From assembly GCA_001689495.1 (NCBI GenBank), contig LUJS01000052.1, forward strand, positions 62,001 through 126,000: a stretch of DNA of 64,000 nucleotides. Reading direction: 5' to 3'. Position 1 is the stretch's first letter. Each line of letters begins with the position of its first letter. Below the pieces are notes generated by a model that saw only the letters and a program-made list of their open reading frames with translations, was not told the DNA's origin and did not search any database. The position numbers were made by a program, and so were the translations under genes. The stretch comes from Bacteroidales bacterium M8 (GTDB taxonomy: Bacteria > Bacteroidota > Bacteroidia > Bacteroidales > Muribaculaceae). Of this stretch, positions 52,474 through 62,125 are shown one piece after another.

Positions 52474-54135
52474 CTATTTGTTGTTAAGCAATGATTTAGC
52501 CGCCTTGATCGCGGCATTGTCTATCTCGGCGCCACCGAGCATCGCGGCGATGGCGTTGACTCTCTCGGCCTTGTCGAGTTCGCGGATGCGGGTGTGGGTC
52601 GAATGTTCGTCATCCTCCTTGAACACCCTGTAGTGGCTGTCGCCCTTGGCGGCGACCTGAGGGAGATGCGTGATGGCGGTGACCTGAATGTTGGCCGAGA
52701 TGGAGCGCATCATCTGCCCCATTCGGTTGGCCACATCGCCCGATACACCCGTGTCGACCTCATCGAAGATAATCGAGGGCAACTGCATCCTCGAGGCGAT
52801 GATTGCCTTGATCGAGAGCATGAGGCGCGATATTTCGCCGCCCGACGCAGATGTTCCCACAGGCATGAGGGGTTGATTCTTGTTGAACGCCGCCATGAAA
52901 TTGACGGCATCCATGCCGGTGGCGCACATGTCTGCGGGCAGGACCTGTATCTCTACCTGAAGATTCTTCATACCGAGCGGCACGGCTGTCTCACGCAGGG
53001 TCTCGGCGAATTTCAGGGCCTCGGCCTTTCTTGCCTCCGAGATTTCGGTTGCGGTCTCCTTGGCCAGAGCCTTGGCACGTCTCGCCTCTCTCTCGAGCGA
53101 CGCAAGCATGTCGTCGCTGTTGTCGAGTTCGCGCAACCTGTCGCGCAGGGTGTCACGCAGCTCTATCAGCTTGTCGCTGTCGTCTATGCGATGTTTGTGA
53201 CAAAGCGAATAGATATTGTTGAGGCGATTCTCGACATATTCGAGCCGTGCAGGGTCTGCCTGCAGATTCTCGTACAGATTCTCGAGTGTTGACGATATGT
53301 CCGACACCTCTATCTTGGCCGACTTCAGCCGCGAGGGTATGTCGTCGGCAGGGTCGAGCACGCTGTCAAGGTCCTCGCAGCTGTCCATGGCCTCCCCTAT
53401 CATATCGAGCGCGTTGGGCACGCCAAGCGACAGGGCGTTAACCGCGCGCGAAAGGGTCTCCTTGATCGACGAGAGATTGAGCAGCACGTCGCGCTCGGCC
53501 TCGAGCGAAGCCTGTTCGCCGGGCTGTAGCGCAAGCTCATCGAGTTGCTCGAGCTGGAATCGGGTATATTCCTCATCCTCTCTGTTGCGTTCTATCTGCT
53601 GCCTGACGGCCTTGAGCCTCCTCACGGCATCGCGCAGGGTATTGTAGCGGGTGGTGTATTCGCGCAACCTGCCCTCGTTTCCGGCAAGCACGTCTATGAC
53701 CTTGAGCTGGAACTCGGGGCTGGAGAGCAGCTGATTCTGATGCTGTGAATGTATGTCAATAAGCCTGACGGCCACGGACTGGAGCTTGGAGAGCGGTACG
53801 GGCGAGTCGTTGACAAAGGCCCTTGAACGGCCTGTAGGCGACACCTCGCGACGCAATATGCAGCGCTCGTCGTCCCATTCGATGTCCGCCTCCTCGCAAT
53901 ATTCCTTCAGGCCGGCATAGTCGCTCACGGTGAATACGGCTTCGATCACGCTCTTGGACTCGGGGTCGGACACGACACGGCTGTCCGCCCTTGCTCCGAG
54001 CAGCAGGGACAAGGCACCGAGTATTATCGACTTGCCCGCACCGGTCTCGCCCGTGATTACGTTGAACCCCGGGTGAAAGGCGATGTCGATGGTGTCGATC
54101 AGCGCGTAGTTGGATATGTGGAGAGTTTCGAGCAC
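52474..54135 (-). CDS. recN: DNA repair protein RecN
   Basis: A 553-residue SMC-like ATPase. The N-terminus MLETLHISNYALIDTIDIAF and GETGAGKSIILGALSLLLGA form Walker A; a long coiled coil follows (about 160-360); the C-terminal half has the signature VGTSASGGEISRLMLSIKAI and Walker B PSIIFDEVDTGVSGDVA. It acts in double-strand break repair in the cytoplasm. It lies 29 bases after the DUF4835 gene. Confidence 0.96.
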   Translation of the reverse strand: MLETLHISNYALIDTIDIAFHPGFNVITGETGAGKSIILGALSLLLGARADSRVVSDPESKSVIEAVFTVSDYAGLKEYCEEADIEWDDERCILRREVSPTGRSRAFVNDSPVPLSKLQSVAVRLIDIHSQHQNQLLSSPEFQLKVIDVLAGNEGRLREYTTRYNTLRDAVRRLKAVRQQIERNREDEEYTRFQLEQLDELALQPGEQASLEAERDVLLNLSSIKETLSRAVNALSLGVPNALDMIGEAMDSCEDLDSVLDPADDIPSRLKSAKIEVSDISSTLENLYENLQADPARLEYVENRLNNIYSLCHKHRIDDSDKLIELRDTLRDRLRELDNSDDMLASLEREARRAKALAKETATEISEARKAEALKFAETLRETAVPLGMKNLQVEIQVLPADMCATGMDAVNFMAAFNKNQPLMPVGTSASGGEISRLMLSIKAIIASRMQLPSIIFDEVDTGVSGDVANRMGQMMRSISANIQVTAITHLPQVAAKGDSHYRVFKEDDEHSTHTRIRELDKAERVNAIAAMLGGAEIDNAAIKAAKSLLNNK

Positions 54136-54164
54136 TGTGTCTTGTATTATATAATTGAGTTTTG

Positions 54165-55088
54165 TTACCTTGTCTCGTCGCCTTTCTTGATTTTTTCGAT
54201 GCGGTCCTGATCTGTGGGATAGAGTGGCGACAGCACATCGTAGGCGTGGGTGCGCTCTTCCTGAGGAGCCTTGGAGTAGATGTTGACCAGCTCGTCGAGC
54301 TTTGCATCCTTGAACATCGTGAGGCCCACGGACATCGGTGACACCTTGTATATGTTGGTCAGGATGTCGAGCGACGTGTCTATGGTCTTGCGGCCCTTGT
54401 CGGGGCTCACTGACATCTGGTCGAGGCCCTGAAGGTGATACTGATAGTAGAGATCCCTTATCGAGCGTGTCGCGGGGTCTGTGAACGAACTGAGCACGGC
54501 AGCACGATTCTTGGTATCCTCAAACTGTTTCCAGCCGATCTCGCCCGATGACTGGGCCTGCTGCACAATGGCGGCAAGGCGGTCGAAATAGGGATCGCCG
54601 CCGTTTGGCGAGAAGGTGTCGAAGTCTACGGCCAGAATCAGATAGACATAGAAGTTGAGTATGGCGGTGAGCTGGCTCTCCATGTTCATCTCATTGTACA
54701 CCAGCGGCTCGTTTTCGGTATAGGTGAAATTAATGTTGGTGTCCCTGAAATTGAGAATGGTCGTGGTGTATGACGAATTGTACACTGGTCTTATGGCCTG
54801 CACCTGAAGCGTGCCTTCCATGCGCCCCTCGGCCTCATCGTATTTGGTGATGTTGAAGAACAGGGTACACTCGATGCGCTCGTTTGGCGAGAACTGAGCA
54901 TTGGTCCACCGCGTGGTGTTGACATATTCGTTTATGGCACTCTGCAGGGTCTCGAACACGGACTTGTTGGTGCCTTCGAGTTGCGACGTGTTGACCTCTA
55001 CGCGACAGTTCAGTTCCTGAGCCGAAAGGCCGGAATCGGACAAGGAGAGGATGACGAGCAAAAGGGTCAGCAGTAGTCGGGTCATCAA
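54165..55088 (-). CDS. DUF4835 family exported protein
   Basis: A 307-residue protein with a signal peptide (TRLLLTLLLVILSLSDSG) and the family start LNCRVEVNTSQLEGTNKSVF, then VYLILAVDFDTFSPNGGDPY and YYQYHLQGLDQMSVSPDKGR. DUF4835 proteins occur across Bacteroidota between coaBC and recN; some databases connect them to the type IX secretion system (PorD), which I cannot confirm from this window, where no other T9SS gene is seen. Confidence 0.9.
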   Translation of the reverse strand: MMTRLLLTLLLVILSLSDSGLSAQELNCRVEVNTSQLEGTNKSVFETLQSAINEYVNTTRWTNAQFSPNERIECTLFFNITKYDEAEGRMEGTLQVQAIRPVYNSSYTTTILNFRDTNINFTYTENEPLVYNEMNMESQLTAILNFYVYLILAVDFDTFSPNGGDPYFDRLAAIVQQAQSSGEIGWKQFEDTKNRAAVLSSFTDPATRSIRDLYYQYHLQGLDQMSVSPDKGRKTIDTSLDILTNIYKVSPMSVGLTMFKDAKLDELVNIYSKAPQEERTHAYDVLSPLYPTDQDRIEKIKKGDETR

Positions 55089-55098
55089 ATGCGAGTTA

Positions 55099-56310
55099 TT
55101 ATATTTTGCCGGAGATGATGTCGACTATTTCGCCGGCTATCTCTTCTTTTGATTTCAGTGAGAGTTCGACAGGATTATTCTCGTTGCCACGCTCGATCAC
55201 GGTGACGGCGTTTGTGTCGGTGCCGAAACCGGTGCCGGGGGTGACTGCCGAGTTCAGGACAATCATGTCGAGATTCTTGCGCTCGAGTTTCTCGACCGCA
55301 TTGGCGCGTCCGTTGTCGGTCTCGAGAGCAAAGCCTACAAGCATCTGTCCCTCCCTCTTCACGGCGCCGAGAGTAGCCGCGATGTCGGGATTCTTGACAA
55401 GTCTTATCACGGGTACCTCGCTGTGCTCGCGCTTGATTTTGCGGTCTGCCTGTTCGGCGGGGGCATAGTCAGCGACGGCGGCACACATCACGGCGATGTC
55501 GGTGGCGGGGAAGACTTCCCGACAGGCTTCGAGCATCTGATTGGCGCTCTCGACATCGACACGCCTGACGTTCGGGTGATCAATGGTCAGGCTGACAGGA
55601 CCGCTTACGAGCGTGACCTCGGCGCCCCGGTCGGCAAAACTGCGGGCAAGGGCGAAGCCCATTTTCCCGGACGAGAAATTGCCTATGAATCTCACGGGGT
55701 CGATGCGTTCGTATGTAGGCCCGGCCGTCACGAGCACCTTCTTGCCGGCGAGAGTCTGCTTTTTGCTGAAGAACTTCTCGAGCGCCTCGGCAATCTTCTC
55801 GGGCTCTTCCATGCGGCCCTTGCCTGTAAGACCGCTGGCGAGGTAGCCGCTCTCGGGTTCGATGATGTGGTTGCCATAACTGCGCAACAGCTCGATGTTG
55901 GCCTGTGTCGACGGGTGGGCCATCATGTCGAGGTCCATTGCCGGAGCGATGAACACCGGCGACTTGGCCGACAGGTAGGTGGTCACAAGCATATTGTCGG
56001 CTATTCCGTGAGCCATCTTTCCTATTGTCGAGGCCGTGGCAGGGGCTATGACCATGCAGTCCGCCCACAGTCCGAGATCGACATGCGAGTGCCACTCGCC
56101 CGTGTTGGCGGTGAAAAATTCGCTCACCACGGGCTTCTGGCTCAGCGCGGACAGGGTGACGGGAGTAATGAACTCCTTGCCTGCGGGCGTTATCACCACC
56201 TGCACCTCGGCACCGGCCTTGACGAAGAGTCGCAGCAGCGATACGGACTTGTAGGCCGCTATTCCGCCACAGATTCCGAGCACGATGTGTTTGCCTGACA
56301 GAGCGCTCAT
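55099..56310 (-). CDS. coaBC: Bifunctional phosphopantothenoylcysteine decarboxylase/synthetase
   Basis: A 403-residue fusion making 4'-phosphopantetheine in coenzyme A synthesis. The N-terminal flavin decarboxylase domain has LGICGGIAAYKSVSLLRLF, WHSHVDLGLWADCMVIAPAT and PVFIAPAMDLDMMAHPST; the C-terminal synthetase has VLVTAGPTYERIDPVRFIGN and SSGKMGFALARSFADRGAEV. Two active-site positions differ from E. coli Dfp: PAMN is PAMD, and the Cys of ACGxxGxGRM is Ser (ASGLTGKGRM). This may be a lineage variant. It overlaps the exonuclease gene by 4 bases. Confidence 0.95.
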   Translation of the reverse strand: MSALSGKHIVLGICGGIAAYKSVSLLRLFVKAGAEVQVVITPAGKEFITPVTLSALSQKPVVSEFFTANTGEWHSHVDLGLWADCMVIAPATASTIGKMAHGIADNMLVTTYLSAKSPVFIAPAMDLDMMAHPSTQANIELLRSYGNHIIEPESGYLASGLTGKGRMEEPEKIAEALEKFFSKKQTLAGKKVLVTAGPTYERIDPVRFIGNFSSGKMGFALARSFADRGAEVTLVSGPVSLTIDHPNVRRVDVESANQMLEACREVFPATDIAVMCAAVADYAPAEQADRKIKREHSEVPVIRLVKNPDIAATLGAVKREGQMLVGFALETDNGRANAVEKLERKNLDMIVLNSAVTPGTGFGTDTNAVTVIERGNENNPVELSLKSKEEIAGEIVDIISGKI

Positions 56311-57068
56311 CTCATGCGGAGTTTGATGCGTGTGAAACAGTCCTTGGTATTCTGGGCGAAGTCCCCCTTCATGATCCAGTCGAAATAGCTCGGATCCTTG
56401 CGGAGCACCTCTTCGGCCACGAGGCCCTTGTATTTTCCGAAGTTAACCACTTCCTGATCCTTGTCGTTATATACAAGGCGTCCCATGAAATCGACATTGC
56501 GGTTCTGACGCGAGAACTCGCTCAGGCCCTCGACCTCGTTGGGCAGGTCGTCATAGCGTTCTATCTGGGCCTTGAGCACCTCGAGAGTGGCGCGAGTGTC
56601 GGCATTGGCCGAGTGGGCGCCCTCAAGCTCCTTGCCGCAATAGAAACGGTATGCGGCCGAGAGAGTGCGCTGCTCCTTCTTGTGAAAGATGGTCTGCACG
56701 TCGACGAAACGGGTCTTCGAGAAATCGAATTTCACGCCCGCGCGCTGAAACTCCTGATCGAGCATCGGGATGTCGAAGCGGTTTGAGTTGAATCCGGCAA
56801 GATCACAGCCTGTCAGCTCGTTGGCAAGCGACTTGGCAATCTGCCTGAACATTGGCTCGTTGGCAACATCCTCGTCGGTGATGCCGTGAACGGCCGTTGC
56901 GGCCGCGGGGATGGGTATGCCGGGGTTGACCCTGCGCGTGCGCTCGGTCTCCTCGCCGTTGGGCATGACCTTGATGAGCGAAATCTCGACAATGCGGTCG
57001 TGCGTGATGTCCACGCCCGTGGTCTCGAGGTCGAAGAATACTATCGGTTTCTTGAGTATCAGTGGCAT
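56307..57068 (-). CDS. DEDDh 3'-5' exonuclease (DNA polymerase III epsilon-like)
   Basis: A 253-residue exonuclease with FFDLETTGVDITHDRIVEIS (Exo I), HGITDEDV, GFNSNRFDIPMLDQEFQ (Exo II) and AHSANADTRATLEVL (Exo III with the His). An extra C-terminal module, EVVNFGKYKGLVAEEVLRKD, resembles the ExoX-like tail. It may proofread with the beta clamp gene 5 bases upstream, or act in repair. The motif set is complete. Confidence 0.93.
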   Translation of the reverse strand: MPLILKKPIVFFDLETTGVDITHDRIVEISLIKVMPNGEETERTRRVNPGIPIPAAATAVHGITDEDVANEPMFRQIAKSLANELTGCDLAGFNSNRFDIPMLDQEFQRAGVKFDFSKTRFVDVQTIFHKKEQRTLSAAYRFYCGKELEGAHSANADTRATLEVLKAQIERYDDLPNEVEGLSEFSRQNRNVDFMGRLVYNDKDQEVVNFGKYKGLVAEEVLRKDPSYFDWIMKGDFAQNTKDCFTRIKLRMR

Positions 57069-57073
57069 TTTTG

Positions 57074-58207
57074 TCAGAACTCTGAGATGTTCATGGGCAT
57101 GAGTATCATTGTCAGCGTGGTGTCGGGCTTGTCCTCGGCGGGCACGATGACTGCGGGACGCGACTTGTCCGCGAGACGGAAGATGATGTCGTCGGTCCAG
57201 AGCACCGATGCGAGCTCGAGAAGATAGCTTGACGAGAATCCTATGATAAGATCCTGCTCGCCGGTATAGGTAGCCGAGAGGGTCTCCTCGCCCGAGGTGT
57301 TATATTCGTTGTCGGCAGCCTTGACAGTGAGCAGGTCGGGAGTGACGCGGAACTTGATGAGTCCGTGACCTTCGTCGACAAAGAGGCTGACACGGCGCAC
57401 TGCGGTGGTGAAGAGCTGACGGTTTACGGTCAGGTCGAAAGGATTCGACTTGGGTATGACGCGCTCGTATTCGGGGAACTTGCCCTTGACGAGACGGCTC
57501 TCGAACGTGAACGTATCTGTCTCGAAGGTCACGCCCTGCATGGGCACGAGAGTCACTTTCACCTCGTCGTCCTTGCCGAAGACAGAACGGAATACATTGG
57601 TAGACTTGTTGGGCAGAATGAACGAGCCGGTCACGCCGGGCTGATAGCCGCGGTCCTCGAACTTGACGAGCTTGCGGGTATCGGTGGCCACGAAGGTGAG
57701 CGATTCGGGCTTGATGTCCCAGAACACGCCCATCATCTGCGGACGGATCAGCTCGGTACCCGTGGCGAATGCCGTATAGTCAAGGCCGCGGAGTATGGTC
57801 GAGCCCTTGACGGTGAACGTGATGTCCTCGTCAGACTCGGGACGGGCAAGACGGGGGTACTCGGCACCCGAGAGGCCCATGAAACGATATGAGCCGTTGG
57901 GGTGGGTCATCTCTATGGAGAGATTAGAGTCGTTGACATCGAACTGAAGTTCCTGTTCCGGCATCACCCTGAGCAGCTCGACCACCTTGCGGGCGTCGAT
58001 GCAGAACTCGCCCTCGCCCTCGACATCCATGATGGGAATGCGGCCACAGAGAGTGTTCTCGCCGTCGCATGCGGTGATGGTGAGAGTCGAACCGTGTATC
58101 TCGAAGAGGAAGTAATTGAGAATCGTGAGAGCGTTCTTGGCGTTGATCACCTTGCTCACAGACGACGCGAATGTGTGGAGCGTCTTGCTCGGTACGGTAA
58201 ACTTCAT
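57074..58207 (-). CDS. dnaN: DNA polymerase III beta subunit (sliding clamp)
   Basis: A 377-residue clamp starting MKFTVPSKTLHTFASSVSKV, with the three-domain DnaN pattern (FCIDARKVVELLRVMPEQEL; RFMGLSGAEYPRLARPESD; KGKFPEYERVIPKSNPFDLT) and the C-terminal MILMPMNISEF. It tethers DNA polymerase III to DNA. It opens the operon dnaN-exonuclease-coaBC-DUF4835-recN-rlmB. dnaA is not adjacent. A TACCTTTG box lies at 58271-58278. Confidence 0.97.
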   Translation of the reverse strand: MKFTVPSKTLHTFASSVSKVINAKNALTILNYFLFEIHGSTLTITACDGENTLCGRIPIMDVEGEGEFCIDARKVVELLRVMPEQELQFDVNDSNLSIEMTHPNGSYRFMGLSGAEYPRLARPESDEDITFTVKGSTILRGLDYTAFATGTELIRPQMMGVFWDIKPESLTFVATDTRKLVKFEDRGYQPGVTGSFILPNKSTNVFRSVFGKDDEVKVTLVPMQGVTFETDTFTFESRLVKGKFPEYERVIPKSNPFDLTVNRQLFTTAVRRVSLFVDEGHGLIKFRVTPDLLTVKAADNEYNTSGEETLSATYTGEQDLIIGFSSSYLLELASVLWTDDIIFRLADKSRPAVIVPAEDKPDTTLTMILMPMNISEF

Positions 58208-58270
58208 ATATTCAGGCTGTTTGTTGTTTTCTATGCAGATTTAAGGGCATAATGCACCCTTTTTAAACCA

Positions 58271-58278
58271 CAAAGGTA
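58271..58278 (-). promoter_or_regulatory. -7 box for the dnaN operon
   Basis: TACCTTTG on the minus strand, about 64 bases upstream of the dnaN ATG. Confidence 0.55.
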
Positions 58279-58405
58279 GTGATTTTTTTCGAATCCGCGC
58301 CCATTGCGGGCAAAAAATCCGCGCATCACATATTCATATTCAGCCGATAAGCAATAATATATTATGATTTCTAACGAGAATGTGCGATTATTGAAATAAA
58401 TTGAC

Positions 58406-58413
58406 TATCTTTG
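58406..58413 (+). promoter_or_regulatory. -7 box for the threonine operon
   Basis: TATCTTTG about 27 bases upstream of the thrA ATG; predicted start near 58420. The leader is too short for a Thr/Ile attenuation peptide. Confidence 0.55.
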
Positions 58414-58440
58414 TCCCTTAAAACATCACAAACGGAAACT

Positions 58441-60882
58441 ATGAAGGTATTGAAATTCGGGGGAAGCTCGGTCGGAAGCGCCGAGGGAATCCTCAATCTC
58501 AAACAGATAGTAGAATCACGCGAAGACTCGGTCATCGTCACGGTCAGTGCCCTCGGAGGCGTCACCGACCTGCTCATATCGACAGCCCGTTTCGCTGCCT
58601 CGGGCAACGAAGGGTATCATCACGGCTTCGACGAAATAGCCCTGAGACACCACTCGCTGATAGACTCCGTAATCCCCGAAGGCGACCGCGAGCTACTGAG
58701 GCAAGGGCTTGACGGACTGCTGTCCGAGCTAAAGAGCATATTCCACGGCCTCTCGCTGATACGCGACCTGAGCGACAAGACTCTGTCGCTGATAGTGAGC
58801 TATGGCGAGCAGATGAGCGCGCTGATTGTCTCGGCACTCGTCCGAGGCAGCAGACTGCACGACTCGCGCAAGTTCATCAAGACCGAAAAGCGCCACGGAC
58901 GCGACTTCCTCGCAAGCGAGCTGACACGCAAGCTGATAATCAACGAGTTCATGCCGGGCGGATGCCACCTCGAAGGGATTCATGTATTGCCCGGATTCAT
59001 TGCCACCGACATCGAGACAGGCGAGGTGACCAATCTCGGACGCGGAGGCAGCGACTATACCGCCTCGCTGGTCTGCGCCGCCCTCGACGGCGAATGTCTT
59101 GAGATATGGACGGATGTCGACGGATTCATGACCGCCGACCCGAAGGTGATTCCCACAGCATATACCATCAGCACGCTGTCATATCACGAGGCGATGGAGC
59201 TGTGCAACTTCGGCGCCAAGGTGATATATCCTCCCACGATATATCCCGTATGCGTGAAGCACATACCCATTCTGGTCAAGAACACCTTCGCGCCCGACGC
59301 TCCGGGCACGGTGGTCAGCGACCAGTCTGACGACGACTCAAAGCCCATCAAGGGCCTCTCGAGCATCAGCGGCACATCGCTCATCACCGTCACCGGACTC
59401 TCGATGGTTGGCGTGATCGGCGTGAACAGACGCATCTTCACCGCTCTGGCCGACAACGGCATATCGGTCTTCATGGTCAGTCAGGCATCGTCAGAGAACT
59501 CGACCTCGGTCGGCGTGCGCGATCAGGATGCGCGCGAGGCCGTCAGGGTGTTGAATCTCGAGTTCGAGAAAGAGATAGCCACGGGGGCCATGTACCCCAT
59601 GCACGCCGAAAACGGCCTTGCCACAGTGGCCATCGTGGGCGACAACATGAAGCACTCGCCCGGCATTGCAGGCAAGCTGTTCGGAGCCCTCGGACGCAGC
59701 GGCATCAGCGTCATAGCGTGCGCGCAGGGTGCCAGCGAGACCAACATCTCGTTCGTCGTCGACGGCAGGTTCCTGCGCAAGTCTCTGAACGTGCTCCACG
59801 ACTCGTTCTTCCTGAGCGAGTACAAGGAACTCAACCTGTTCATCTGCGGCATAGGCACCGTCGGCGGGATGCTGTTGGAGCAGATACGCACCCAGCACGA
59901 CGTGCTGATGAAGACCCACCGACTGAAACTCAATGTCGTGGGCATAGCGTCGAGCCGCCGCGCGCTGTTTGGCCGCGAGGGGATTGACCTGACGTCTTAT
60001 CGCGAAGAGCTGGAGAGCAAGGGCAAGCCCTGCACGCCCCAGACCATACTCGACGAGGTGACGGGCATGAACATATTCAACAGCGTGTTTGTCGACTGCA
60101 CGGCATCGCGCGACATCGCCGAACTGTATCAGCGATTCCTCGACCACAACGTCTCGGTGGTGGCGGCCAACAAGGTGGCAGCGTCGGGCGACTATGCCGA
60201 CTACCGCAGGCTCAAGGACACCGCACTGCGCCGAGGGGTAAAGTTCCTGTACGAGACCAACGTGGGCGCCGGACTCCCCATCATCGGCACCATCAACGAC
60301 CTGCGCTCGTCGGGCGACAGGATACTCAAGATCGAGGCTGTGCTCAGCGGCACGCTCAACTTCATATTCAACACCATCAGCGCCGACATCCCATTCTCGG
60401 AAACCGTGCGTCTGGCCAAGGAGATGGGCTACAGCGAGCCCGACCCGCGCATAGACCTGAGCGGCAAGGACGTGATACGCAAGCTCGTGATTCTGACCCG
60501 CGAGGGTGGCTATGTGGCCGAGCAGGACGAGGTCGAGCGCAACCTGTTCGTTCCGAACGAGTTTTTCGAGGGCTCGATCGAGGAGTTCTGGAAACGCCTG
60601 CCCGAGCTTGACGCCGACTTCGAGGCACGCCGCAAGGTGCTTGAGGCCGAGGACAAGAGATGGCGTTTCGTGGCACGCATGGAGTGCGGAAAAATGAGCG
60701 TCGGGCTCGAAGCCGTCGGCCCTCACCATCCCTTCTACGGACTCGAGGGCTCGAACAACATCGTGCTGCTCACCACCGAGCGCTATCGCGAATATCCGAT
60801 GCTGATACAGGGCTATGGCGCGGGGGCGGGCGTGACCGCGGCGGGCGTGTTCGCCAACATAATATCCACAGCAAACAACTAA
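58441..60882 (+). CDS. thrA: Bifunctional aspartate kinase / homoserine dehydrogenase
   Basis: An 813-residue fusion catalysing the first and third steps from aspartate to threonine. The kinase domain starts MKVLKFGGSSVGSAEG and has NLGRGGSDYTASLVCAALDG; ACT regulatory domains follow (about 320-460; ITVTGLSMVGVIGVNRRIFT, MVSQASSENSTSVGVRDQDA); the dehydrogenase has LFICGIGTVGGMLLEQIRTQ, AANKVAAS and FLYETNVGAGLPIIGTINDL. An earlier in-frame ATG at 58411 lies within the promoter box and is rejected. Feedback by threonine is expected. Confidence 0.97.
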   Translation: MKVLKFGGSSVGSAEGILNLKQIVESREDSVIVTVSALGGVTDLLISTARFAASGNEGYHHGFDEIALRHHSLIDSVIPEGDRELLRQGLDGLLSELKSIFHGLSLIRDLSDKTLSLIVSYGEQMSALIVSALVRGSRLHDSRKFIKTEKRHGRDFLASELTRKLIINEFMPGGCHLEGIHVLPGFIATDIETGEVTNLGRGGSDYTASLVCAALDGECLEIWTDVDGFMTADPKVIPTAYTISTLSYHEAMELCNFGAKVIYPPTIYPVCVKHIPILVKNTFAPDAPGTVVSDQSDDDSKPIKGLSSISGTSLITVTGLSMVGVIGVNRRIFTALADNGISVFMVSQASSENSTSVGVRDQDAREAVRVLNLEFEKEIATGAMYPMHAENGLATVAIVGDNMKHSPGIAGKLFGALGRSGISVIACAQGASETNISFVVDGRFLRKSLNVLHDSFFLSEYKELNLFICGIGTVGGMLLEQIRTQHDVLMKTHRLKLNVVGIASSRRALFGREGIDLTSYREELESKGKPCTPQTILDEVTGMNIFNSVFVDCTASRDIAELYQRFLDHNVSVVAANKVAASGDYADYRRLKDTALRRGVKFLYETNVGAGLPIIGTINDLRSSGDRILKIEAVLSGTLNFIFNTISADIPFSETVRLAKEMGYSEPDPRIDLSGKDVIRKLVILTREGGYVAEQDEVERNLFVPNEFFEGSIEEFWKRLPELDADFEARRKVLEAEDKRWRFVARMECGKMSVGLEAVGPHHPFYGLEGSNNIVLLTTERYREYPMLIQGYGAGAGVTAAGVFANIISTANN

Positions 60883-60895
60883 GACACTCTCTCCG

Positions 60896-62125
60896 ATGAA
60901 ACACATCATAATACTCGGCGACGGCATGAGCGACCGCCCGGTGCCGGCCCTCGGGGGCAGGACACCGTTGCAGGCCGCAGACACGCCGTGGTTTGACCGT
61001 CTTGCCGCCGAAGGACGCAGCGGCATCCTCTCGACCATCCCAGACGGATTCGGCTCGGGCAGCGAGGTGGCCAACACGGCCATACTCGGCTATGACCTGC
61101 GCGAGGTCTACGAGGGTCGCGGCCCGCTCGAATCGGCAAGCATAGGCTATGACATGGCTCCTGAAGACCTCGCTATGAGGTGCAACATAATCACGCTGGG
61201 TACGGACGGTCTCATCACCAACCATCACGGCGGCCATCTGACGACCGAGCAGGGCGCGATGCTGACCGAGTGCATCAACGAGCGACTCGGCACGGACAGG
61301 ATACGATTCATACCCGGCACGCAATACCGCCATCTGCTTGTAATAAAAGGTGGCAGCAAGCATATCGAGTGTGCTCCGCCACACGACCACCCCGGCGAGC
61401 CTTGGCGCGAGCTGTTGGTGAGGCCGTCGGCCATCGCCCCCGAAGAGCCGGGCAGAATGACTCCGCAGGAGACCGCCGACCTGATAAACGATTTGATACT
61501 GCGATCGCAGGAGATATTGTCGTCGCACCCGTTCAACGACGGACGCAGGATTCAGGCAAACTCCATCTGGCCGTGGAGCCCCGGTTACAGGCCATCAATG
61601 CGCACACTGTCCGAGCTATACCCCGAGGTCAAATCCGGCTCGGTGATAACCGCCGTAGACCTGATACGCGGCATCGGGCGTTATGCCGGGCTCAAGCCCA
61701 TTGATGTCGAAGGGGCGACGGGACTCGCCGACACCAACTATGAGGGCAAGGCACAGGCAGCAATCGAGGCACTCCGTCACGACGACTTCGTGTTCCTGCA
61801 CGTCGAGGCAACGGACGAGGCGGGTCACGACGGCGACCTCGCCCTGAAGACGCAGGCCATAGAGAGCCTTGACCACAGACTCGTCAGGCCGATCTATGAG
61901 GCCGTCTCCAAGATGGACGAGCCCGTGTGCATTGCCCTCCTGCCCGACCACCCAACCCCGGTCGAGGAGCGCGTGCACCGCGACGACCCCGTGCCGTTCA
62001 CGATATGGCACAAGGGGATGGATCCTGACGGGGTCAAGTGTTTCTCGGAGGAAGCCTGTGCCGATGGTGCCTACGGACACCTCAAGGCAAGGGATTTTAT
62101 GGTACAATTCATGAATATAAGGTAA
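60896..62125 (+). CDS. ApgM-type phosphoglycerate mutase homologue, proposed homoserine kinase
   Basis: A 409-residue alkaline-phosphatase superfamily protein of the archaeal-type cofactor-independent mutase group (the proposed homoserine kinase subfamily TIGR02535). It has HIIILGDGMSDRPVPALGG, GSGSEVANTAILGYD with the likely nucleophile Ser, VFLHVEATDEAGHDGDLA and LLPDHPTPVEERVHRDDPVP, giving the expected metal ligands. Lying 13 bases after thrA and directly before thrC, it occupies the place of thrB, so phosphorylation of homoserine is the likely role. A glycolytic mutase is the alternative. Biochemical proof is not visible in sequence. Confidence 0.85.
   Translation: MKHIIILGDGMSDRPVPALGGRTPLQAADTPWFDRLAAEGRSGILSTIPDGFGSGSEVANTAILGYDLREVYEGRGPLESASIGYDMAPEDLAMRCNIITLGTDGLITNHHGGHLTTEQGAMLTECINERLGTDRIRFIPGTQYRHLLVIKGGSKHIECAPPHDHPGEPWRELLVRPSAIAPEEPGRMTPQETADLINDLILRSQEILSSHPFNDGRRIQANSIWPWSPGYRPSMRTLSELYPEVKSGSVITAVDLIRGIGRYAGLKPIDVEGATGLADTNYEGKAQAAIEALRHDDFVFLHVEATDEAGHDGDLALKTQAIESLDHRLVRPIYEAVSKMDEPVCIALLPDHPTPVEERVHRDDPVPFTIWHKGMDPDGVKCFSEEACADGAYGHLKARDFMVQFMNIR

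Noticed and set aside
59491..61083. 530-codon open frame on the minus strand across thrA and the mutase-like gene
   Set aside because: It is antisense to genes with complete motifs. High G/C at third positions of thrA keeps the opposite strand open; its translation shows no recognisable motif and no promoter.
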